Assembly: GCA_010015805.1 (NCBI GenBank)
Contig: ML978123.1
Span: forward strand, 310,001-374,000
Reading direction: 5' to 3'
Source of the DNA: Rhizodiscina lignyota
Lineage: Eukaryota > Ascomycota > Dothideomycetes > Aulographales > Rhizodiscinaceae
DNA length: 64,000 nucleotides
In this document: in pieces, positions 56,699 to 64,000 of the stretch
How positions within the stretch are numbered: position 1 is the stretch's first letter
Layout: each line of letters begins with the position of its first letter
The notes under the pieces: model-generated
Database searches by the model: none
Told to the model about the DNA's origin: nothing
Seen by the model: only the letters and a program-made list of their open reading frames with translations
Translations under genes and position numbers: made by a program

Positions 56699-58642
56699 AC
56701 GAAGGCTTCATGCAACTTTAACGGATTTGGTTCTATTGCGATATGAGCGCGCGTGTGGATGCTGAAGACATTTGGCGTTGGCGCGAAGCCGTGGGTGGTT
56801 GTAAGATTGGCAGTGGTTGAATGATAGACGGGGGAACAGATCTGCGGCAAAAGGGTTAAGTCTTCTGATGGGCTGCTACTTCTCTTCAGCTTCCCATCGA
56901 CAGTAGCCCTTTTTCAATACGACCTTGTAGTCACTCTCATCATGGAAGAGCAAAAGAATCGGCCTTTTTTCTGTTGTCTTTCATGGGAGTTAGCATGATC
57001 GGGAATCACAAATACCACTTTCTGTTTTACTGAAACAACGTCCCAGCTTCCCCTCGACTTTACCCAACTATCACTATATTTCCCCAAGTTTAAGTGCTCT
57101 TTTCATTCGAGGCAGATTGGCCCTATCGTGCCAAGATCACATTCGCTTCATGGCTAAGGAAGGTTGGCTCGAGCTTTCTCTCCTGTCTCAAATACATAGT
57201 CGGGCTAATGAAGTCGCGACGCGACCATCCTAACTATGGACTAGTGGATCTCACTTCACCATTATTGAACTTCAAGCTGAGTTTACATAGTTTGCGCTAC
57301 GCGAGGGTCTTTACATGTCAGACTAATCATATAAGCCAAATGTTTTCGAGGCAGCATTCAACTTCGGCGACATTAAAGGCACCATGATCGTCAGTCGAAG
57401 TAAAGAAAACGCGGAGAAATTCAAGGAGAAATTGGAACTCCCCGAATACATACGTTCTACGGACGATGAAGAAAGCGAGGAAGAGGGCTCAGGAGAAGAA
57501 GAGGACTAGGAGGTTCGTGAAGAAGTCGATGACATGCGGCAAGAAGGAACGAGACCGGCCTCATCGTCATGCAGTCTATATAGTAAACGCAAGCGCCCGG
57601 AACCCAACGATGACGACAATCGTGCTATGAAAAGTCTTCTATTTCACATAGAGAGGCAGAGAGACCGAAGAAGGGCAAGTCCAGCTCGACTGCATTACCT
57701 CCAACACGGGCACCCTCATCATTGACCACGATCAGGCAACCCTGAAAGGCGGCATCGCCACGGAGCTTCTCGGGAATGTGATATTCGAGGGCGACAAGAT
57801 TGTTGACAAGGCGGAAAGTCCCACTGATGTGGGGAGATTTTCGTCAATTGATATACGAGGGTGGTATAGTCTGCGAGTATGGTGTATTTGTCGGTACGGT
57901 AGGGCCTAACTGGCGAGAGAATGCGAAGGGTGCACGAGGGTGACAAAACCGCTGGGCCGATTCACTGAACGGCTACGTAAGAACAAGGTTTGTTCTTCAG
58001 CATGACTGAGGGCATCTCTGAAAGCTCGACTAAATATACTAGAGCGCATTTATCGAAAACCCACAGCTTCAATATGCATAACCTATATTAACTAACGAGG
58101 ATATACATCCTGCGGCTCGATATACCACAACTGCACTAGTATTTAGAATAAACGCTTAGCACCTCAAATCCTCAATTGAGCTGCCTTTATTCCGTACTAC
58201 CCTTTCTAAGTGTAGGTGAGTGCTTACATCCCCTGTGCCGTGGCGCTCAGTGCTTCCTGAGCCAGAAGTTAGAGTACGGTGTTGCAGTCACGACTCAACT
58301 ATTTTGTCTCCCACTTGGGGTGCTAGGGACGAAGCTCAGTTCCAGGAATCCTTTGCACAGCCATATTTCCTACTATCATATAGCCAGTACTCTATTTCTC
58401 TACTACGAAATACATAATATTCCGTATCGTTCATTGCACGGCAAAGCATTAATCAAGGCCAAGCACGGACCATGATATTTAGGAGATAATTGGGTGGCTG
58501 GGGACCGGGTGGCTGGGATGGCTTAAGGGGCACAGAACCTCAAAACATATGCTCCGAAGATACCATTCAGCTGTGATCTCGTCAATTTAGCATCTTAGTA
58601 ACCAAAACTTCTAATTCCTGATATTTTTGAACTGCCTCGCTA
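56699..58642. other. Long intergenic region containing a pseudogene relic
   Basis: About 1.94 kb separates the PP2A gene from the duplicated-domain gene. Apart from the relic listed separately, it has only short frames. Sequence at 57100-57170 (DWPYRAKITF in one frame) may be a further piece of the relic, but I cannot confirm it. Confidence 0.45.
57342..57830 (+). pseudogene. Relic of the C-terminal domain of the adjacent 58643-61051 gene family
   Basis: Translated pieces align in order to the C-terminal domain of the next gene. VFEAAFNFGDIKGTMIVS matches GVQAAFNFEIIEGIMLLS; an acidic stretch and a basic KRKRPEPNDDD block follow at the same place. RGRETEEGQVQLD then matches RGRETGNGEIQMD, and HDQATLKGGI matches FRQATFKGVI. 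The copy is broken by an in-frame TAG at 57507, a change of frame near 57640, and a TAG at 57649 where the intact gene has Trp. No intron between these points restores the frame. It lacks the repeated N-terminal modules. Confidence 0.7.
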
Positions 58643-61051
58643 ATGGCAATGGCTACCGAGCGTCCCAAAACTCCCGAACCGGTTGGCTTCAAGGGGTTCA
58701 CCTACGGTTTGGACGGCTTCAAGGCTTACAATGAGAATCGAGAATCGTTGGCAGAGTTCAAAGCGCTGCTCTTCCCAAAGCAACTGAAGACCGTTGAGAA
58801 AAGGAGAGATGCCGAAAGGCGTCGAAAAGAGAAGGTCAAAGCACCTTGGTTGCGTGCCCAGTTGAAGCATTACGGGATTGAGTATCAGTCGTCCGATAGT
58901 GTCACGACTTTAGAACAACTTTTGAAGGAAGGGATTTCTTCCTGCAAGGTGAGCGGTACTCGATACTGAAACTCATATTTTTGGTTGACGCCGGACAAGC
59001 GCAAGACAGTTCCCACCTCGATAGTGGCGATCGAAAACCGGCTCTCCGGACAATTCGAATATCTCCTTAAGGCTCATCACGATAAAGTCAATGCCTTGCA
59101 GATGGTCGAGGCAGATTGCCAAGATGCCCGAGATTCCGAATTTGATGCACTGGGCTCTCCAGAACTGGAGGCACAGTACGATATGGACCGTTTCATGCTG
59201 AAATATTTCGCTGATGCAACGACAAACTCCTCCAACAAGTGGAGGCCAGCCCCTCACAAAACCACGAAGCCTATGGTACTTTGTAAATTGAAGGAGGAAA
59301 CTTACCGCGCAATACACTCCGCGGTAGCACGTGTGGATGGCCTTCTGGCTTGTAACTGCGGCCGGGCCAGCATTGTTGTCGGCTGGAATGCATCACAAGT
59401 CGCCCGTCTGGCTGTTGAGCGCAATGCCTTGCTGCCGCCCTTAAAAATCGAGAAAAACACAGCAGGTGATGCTGAACATGAAGTCAAACGCGAAGCTCCT
59501 GAAGCTCCTGAAGCTACACGCTCGTTGATATCAGCAGCTGCTGAACACCCAAGACACCCTCTGCCACCCCGATCCAAGGGCTTTACCTATCACTGGGACG
59601 GCTTAAAGGCTTATCAACATAAACGAGAGTCGCTGGAAGATCTGCGAGAACAGCTCTTTCCACCAGAATTGAAACCAGGCCCAAGGAAGTATAACACTGA
59701 GAGGCGTCTGAAAGAGAAAGCCAAAGAAGAGAAAGCAAGAGCAACATGGGTTAAATCACAGTTGAGACACTACGCAATTGACTTTAAGCCGTCCGATGAT
59801 GCTTCTACTTTGGAACGAGTGTTGAAGGAGGCAGTCACAGCTGGCAGGGTATGTTGATCCGGTTATTGACACTTTATGACAATGCAGTGACTGACATTGT
59901 ATAAGTGCAATACCGTGCCAGACTCAGTCAGAGCCATTGAAGAGGACCTTTCCCGGAAGCATGAATCGCAGCTCAAAACTTACGAGGAGCAGTGCAACGC
60001 TTGGCGGAAGATTGAGGAAGACCGCAAGGATAGAGAATTCGCCGCTCTAGGTTCACCAAGGGCAGAAGCAAATTACTGCTTATACCGTTTCATCGCGAAA
60101 TACTTTGCCGATCCAGATCCGAGTCGTCGGGCTCTCTGGAGAGCAGCGCCTCAGAAGACCCCAGAGCCAATGGCATCCACTCTCTTCGACCACATACACT
60201 CGTTGGAGCTTATGTCAGAGGATGTACACGGCTTACAGCGTTGTTGGGGAGGCTCTGGACAATCAAAAACCCTAATACTTGGTTGGGACCGCTCGAAAGT
60301 CCAGCGCTTGGCTGGAGAGCTCGACGCTAAATTCGGCAAAGAGCTATCGGCTTGGGAGATAGCAGAAATTGAAATGAGTATGGACCGGCATACAGAGTAC
60401 CTTAAGAGCCGCAGGAGCCCAAAGGGTGCCCAAGATATTAGTGGTCTTACAGGATCTTGGATCATTCGATGCAAATACATCCAAGAGAATTGGAACTCGA
60501 ACTCTTACCCGATGAAGCTGACAATGGACATTATCCAGCAGGACAGCCCGTTTGGAGTCCAAGCAGCATTCAACTTTGAGATTATCGAGGGTATCATGCT
60601 TCTTTCTCCAACTCAGTCAGTGCTGGCGGATTTCATGAATAGTTTGGAGCATGATCCGGATGCGTCAGAAACGGACGACTCTGATTCTCCCTGGCGATCT
60701 CGATCGGATTCGAACAAGAAGCGGAAGTACGTTCAGCAGGGCCACATCCTGGATGACAAGAAGCAAAAGCTTGATACAACGGCGAATAGCTCCCGATTCA
60801 ATCTTCGGTGGAGGGGAAGAGAAACAGGCAACGGTGAAATCCAGATGGATACTGCCCCTAGCTACAACAATGGTCACATTGATGTGGACTTCAGGCAGGC
60901 CACATTCAAAGGCGTCATCAAGGCCGATATATTTGATACAGTCCCTTTCAAAGGGTACAAAGTATCCGATGCGCCGAAAAGTACTCCGCCGAAGTGGTGG
61001 GATCTAAGTGAAAAGCAGTGGAATTATGAATGTACCGCACGATGGCACTAA
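58643..61051 (+). CDS. Uncharacterised protein with tandemly duplicated module and C-terminal domain
   Basis: Three exons (58643-58948, 59000-59848, 59906-61051) are separated by introns of 51 and 57 nt, giving about 766 aa (an alternative ATG lies at 58649). The protein has two copies of one module. Copy 1 runs GFTYGLDGFKAYNENRESL, LLFPKQLK, WLRAQLKHYGIEYQSSD, LEQLLKEG. Copy 2 runs GFTYHWDGLKAYQHKRESL, LFPPELK, WVKSQLRHYAIDFKPSD, LERVLKEA. The WL+xQL+HYGI...LE+LLKE part looks SAP-like, though weakly. Each module is cut at its end by a phase-0 intron and continues with (T)VPxSIxAIExxLS and an ALGSPxxEA block. The unique C-terminal domain starts near GSWIIRCKYIQENW. I recognise no assigned function. 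Confidence 0.8.
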
Positions 61052-61327
61052 GGTCTCGTCATACTACACCGCATCCATTCTTAAATGTAAAGGCGGCTTT
61101 AGCTTTCCGAGAACCTTACCTCTGTAGCTTCTTCACAAGCCTTCAATTCTCAAAGGTACATTCACTCTGGCTCTATTTGGATATGTGATATTTGAGGGGT
61201 ATAAGGTTGCTAATAGAGATCTCTATGACTACCGGTTTGCAAATATCAGAATTTCATCGGTCAAATGGGCCACAACTGGCAAGATTGCGCATACAGCTCC
61301 ATGCCGAGTTTACATAACACTCTCTTG

Positions 61328-62110
61328 TCAGGCTTCAGGGAATTTTACACCCGTAGCCTCTTCGCAGGCTTTCAGGAATGTTTCCTGCCTCAATTGATCA
61401 CTCGCCTCCTCCCTTGGAGTCCTCATTTTGGCGTCGACCCAGTACTCGCCGGTATCATCCTCCTTCACGTTACCCTGCACTAGCGCCAGGTCAACATAAG
61501 TCTTCACACTCGACTCTGGGGAGCCATTTGCCATACGCCCACCCATTTTCGTTGACACCCAGCCCGGATCTAGTACGTTGCTCGCCACTCCCTTCCATTT
61601 CCGCGCTACTGTAAGTGCGAGTATGACGTCGTGGAGCTTGCTGTCGCAGTATGCGGTCGTGTCGCTCCATTTCTTCTCGCCACGCTCCTTCCATGCGATG
61701 TCCTTCAGCGTGCCATCACCGCTGTAGTGCATGCTGGATGACACGTAGACCAACCGCTTGGGGCGGTTCATCAGACACGTAAGAACATATGGTGCAAGTG
61801 TATTGACTGCGAATAGAGCTGGGAAGCCCTCTGGTGTCTTCTTGAAGCCGCCGTGGTACAGGCCAGCGTTGTGGATCACAACGTCAAAGGTACCGAGTTT
61901 GTTCGCCTCTGATGCTAGTCGCTTCGTATCTGCGATGCTTGATAGATCCCCAATGAGAGTCGATTCGGCTCCAGGACAAGCATTCTCAGCATCATTTGCT
62001 CTCGACTCGCTGCGTGCGTGTAGTACCACGGAGTGCCCCCTCTTTACGAGATCGCGTGCTACCACGGAGCCAATTCCGTCGGATGAACCTGTGATGAAGA
62101 TACGCGCCAT
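61328..62110 (-). CDS. Short-chain dehydrogenase/reductase
   Basis: A single exon encodes 260 aa from the ATG of MARIFITGSSDGIG at 62110. An upstream in-frame ATG at 62200 would add a hydrophobic N-terminal helix, so a membrane-anchored longer form is possible. Motifs are the cofactor loop TGSSDGIG, the NAG signature (VVIHNAGLYH), the catalytic Ser in VYVSSSMHYSG, and YCDSK (Tyr and Lys at YxxxK). LDPGWVSTKMGG is a typical late block. The length and motifs match classical SDRs using NAD(P)H. The substrate is unknown. Confidence 0.9.
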   Translation of the reverse strand: MARIFITGSSDGIGSVVARDLVKRGHSVVLHARSESRANDAENACPGAESTLIGDLSSIADTKRLASEANKLGTFDVVIHNAGLYHGGFKKTPEGFPALFAVNTLAPYVLTCLMNRPKRLVYVSSSMHYSGDGTLKDIAWKERGEKKWSDTTAYCDSKLHDVILALTVARKWKGVASNVLDPGWVSTKMGGRMANGSPESSVKTYVDLALVQGNVKEDDTGEYWVDAKMRTPREEASDQLRQETFLKACEEATGVKFPEA

Positions 62111-62696
62111 TGTAGGTGGATTTGAAACTGGAATGAGATAATAGACAGAGAATAGTAAAGTGAAAGCTGCTATAGCTACTTCAGCGGCTTTATAAATCAT
62201 ATCGCCCTGAGCATGTCGAGTTGGAGATGCATGACGTCGGCGGAATGCGCTTATCTCCGCGCTTAGTTAAAGGGCCTAATCAAATATGCGGAGACCTCCA
62301 TCTGTGGATGGAATCGGACACAATCAGAGAGCGAGCACTTTGAAGTATTTCTAAGGATCAGGAGGAGGTTTCCTGACCGTGTCGTGATTGGCGGTGCCTT
62401 GGTGCTAACTAGCAAAAACGAACGGGGAAAAAACTGTCAGCCACTCCGATTACATACTCCACAATACAATGGCTCAAGATGATCTCAGCTTTCACCTTTT
62501 CATTGCCCCGTTAAGGTACTCCTCCTTGTAACTTGCTCCCTCACCAAGCCGCTCGAAGTATTCAATCTCAACTGAAATAAGTGATCAGCTCTTTTTCTCC
62601 ATCTTCACGCTCCCGACCGATGACCAAGCACCCGTAATAATAGTATGTAATAACGGACGAAGATTATTGAGGTGCGGAATCAAAGCGCGGCTTTGA
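62111..62696. other. Intergenic region between the SDR and ABM-like genes
   Basis: This 586-bp stretch should contain the SDR promoter and the 3' flank of the ABM-like gene. If the longer SDR form is used, coding sequence extends to 62200. Nothing else was recognised. Confidence 0.4.
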
Positions 62697-63044
62697 CTAG
62701 GGATATTCTGAAAGCATACCTTCTTTAGTCCACGTTGATCTGCTCTTCTGCCAAAGAGTTGCATAGTATGGTTTCGTTAACTGATGCTGTACGTTCATTA
62801 GACTCGGAGGCTTGGGGATCAAACTGCAACAACTGTTCACCTGCTCAAACCATTCACGATCCTTGCTCCACACTTCGACGAGTCGGAATCGCCCCGACGA
62901 GGGATCTTCAAAAACGTCGAATAGCAAACATTCTGGTTCACAAGCGCAAGCTGCCCAGACGGGACGGTGAGCTTCTTTCCATTCCTCGATCTTAGCGGGA
63001 TCAATGTAAAATGTCACAAAAAGCGTAAGCTGTTTGCCAGACAT
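62697..63044 (-). CDS. Small ABM-like (antibiotic biosynthesis monooxygenase-type) protein
   Basis: Two exons (63044-62841 and 62786-62697) flank a 54-nt intron with a CTAAT branch point and ACAG acceptor, giving 97 aa. The intron is a multiple of three without stops, so an unspliced frame is also open. Splicing gives WFEQHQLTKPYYATLWQKS, the normal end of the ferredoxin-like ABM fold. The N-terminus TLFVTFYIDPAKIEEWKEA followed by ECLLFDVFEDP and FRLVEVW matches that family of small dimeric oxygenases and dimeric alpha-beta barrels. The function is undetermined; it lies next to an SDR gene. Confidence 0.75.
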   Translation of the reverse strand: MSGKQLTLFVTFYIDPAKIEEWKEAHRPVWAACACEPECLLFDVFEDPSSGRFRLVEVWSKDREWFEQVNSCCSLIPKPPSLMNVQHQLTKPYYATLWQKSRSTWTKEGMLSEYP

Positions 63045-63310
63045 GGTGATGAATGAAAAAAGGAGTGAGGAAAGAACTTCTAACTCTCGAGTGGAGAGTT
63101 CAGATAAATTAGGCTCGACGAACGGAGATATTTAGAGAACCGACGATAGCGCCGAGCAAATCGGCCGAATTCGTGAACATCGAAATCTTCCAAGAGACCA
63201 TGTCAGGAAACTTATGCCCGTATACCTTACTGATCCCCGCTACCTTTGTTGATCCTCACGCTACAGTAGAATCAAAGGTCGAAAATTTTCATTTTCGTGC
63301 ATATCTAGGC

Positions 63311-64000
63311 TCACGCGAGTAATTCTCTCCATACCATCTCTTGGTTGATAAAGTCGATCTGCTCCTTCCGGTACGTGTCGCTCTCCACATAGGTCTTGTT
63401 TGCATTCAACACGATCTCCTCCGGTTTGCCCAGGTCATATAACGGCCAGTAAGGCAACTGCGCAACTCCGCTGCTTCCACTCCCGTAACCGCTTCCGGAA
63501 GAACCGCCATTAGGATTCTGACTGTAAGCGAAATTTATATAAGCCCTTCCGATCCCTTGGCTCAGCTCTCTGTAATTTTCATACTGTGGCAGCGGGCCCA
63601 GCGTGCCGGACACATTTTGGAAGCTGAACGCCACGTTCGTCCCATGTGCGGCGCCAGTGCTGTTGCTCACATTGAATGGCGTAGTGTCAAAGCGGTAGCT
63701 GTAGATGTCAACGCCATAGCTTGTGTATGCTTCACACATCTTGCGCCGTTGGCCGATCATGACCATGTCACCACCCATCCAAGCAGTGCGGCGCCATTCT
63801 AGACCAAGCTGTGGGAACACGACGTCAGGCGGAACATGATACGGCGGCTTGGGCGATGTGTTGTCGTTAGGATACAGCTCCATCAGTTTGCGTATGGTCG
63901 GAGGAGATAGACCGTATCCACGCCACGTCAACAAATTTTGGAAAAGCGATGTATCATTGTCAACAGAGGGAATGCTGAAGCTGGTCCCTTCATCACTGTT
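63311..64000 (-). CDS. Type-B carboxylesterase, C-terminal part
   Basis: The gene runs off the right edge, so only about 229 C-terminal residues are seen, open to base 64000. NSDEGTSFSIPS is the conserved segment holding the acidic catalytic residue (Glu in DEGT). WRRTAWMGGDMVMIGQRRKMCEAY and the His in GAAHGTNVAFSF are family blocks. INFAYSQNPNG and a Gly/Ser-rich insertion (GSSGSGYGSGSSG) follow. N-glycosylation sequons (NVSN, NVSG, NKTY) suggest secretion. It is a second esterase family member in this window. Confidence 0.88.
   Translation of the reverse strand, partial: NSDEGTSFSIPSVDNDTSLFQNLLTWRGYGLSPPTIRKLMELYPNDNTSPKPPYHVPPDVVFPQLGLEWRRTAWMGGDMVMIGQRRKMCEAYTSYGVDIYSYRFDTTPFNVSNSTGAAHGTNVAFSFQNVSGTLGPLPQYENYRELSQGIGRAYINFAYSQNPNGGSSGSGYGSGSSGVAQLPYWPLYDLGKPEEIVLNANKTYVESDTYRKEQIDFINQEMVWRELLA

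Noticed and set aside
1-64000. CRISPR arrays, bacterial operons, insertion sequences, rRNA
   Set aside because: No short direct-repeat/spacer array, transposase frame or rRNA-like sequence was seen. tRNA genes were looked for by eye only in gaps and none was convincing; a tRNA scan would settle that.

Overview
This window looks like nuclear DNA of a filamentous ascomycete (Pezizomycotina). Genes are dense on both strands and are interrupted by short introns of 45-60 nt with GT...AG ends and CTAAC/CTGAC-like branch points. The gene set is typically fungal: Kri1, a Sip3/Lam-type sterol-transfer protein, GtaA-like glutaminase, Sls1, Bor1-like transporter, Scn1-like TatD, and UstYa/DUF3328 proteins. 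I cannot name the species; a Dothideomycete-like genome is a guess. All exon structures were derived by hand, by following reading frame and protein-family continuity across splice sites.

Layout. 0-25 kb is mostly housekeeping: the C-terminal part of a RING-containing SNF2 helicase, KRI1, a BAR-PH-GRAM-VASt sterol-transfer protein, a secreted glutaminase, a DUF7918-like protein, eEF1A, mitochondrial Sls1, an NT-C2 domain protein, the tRNA adenosine deaminase Tad1 and a Bor1-like anion exchanger. 25-26.4 kb is gene-poor and AT-rich and carries a degenerate tandem repeat. 26.4-32.4 kb is an accessory island, described below. 32.7-43 kb holds a membrane protein, a large protein with an OTU-like N-terminus, an Scn1-like TatD hydrolase, a one-TM protein, a secreted carboxylesterase and an NmrA-like protein. 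44-57 kb returns to housekeeping (eEF2, cytosolic PheRS beta, PP2A scaffold subunit), with a low-complexity orphan and a GPI-type cell-surface protein between. 57-64 kb holds a pseudogene relic, its intact multidomain relative, an SDR, an ABM-like monooxygenase and the C-terminus of another carboxylesterase.

Main discovery candidate: the 26.4-32.4 kb island has the architecture of a fungal ribosomally made peptide (RiPP) cluster of the dikaritin/UstYa class. A secreted precursor carries eight copies of the 19-residue peptide NVDSTSQAEWDGGGDFAPD, each followed by a Kex2-type KR or RR. Beside it are three UstYa (DUF3328) oxidase genes, each with a transmembrane anchor and two HxxHC motifs. The core has no tyrosine, unlike ustiloxin, phomopsin and asperipin cores. 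Its only aromatics are Trp and Phe, arranged as W-D-GGG-D-F. Two adjacent repeats compared codon by codon differ at 14 of 19 core codons yet encode the same peptide, so the peptide itself appears to be under strong selection. No tyrosinase, methyltransferase, S41 peptidase or cluster transcription factor is visible nearby.
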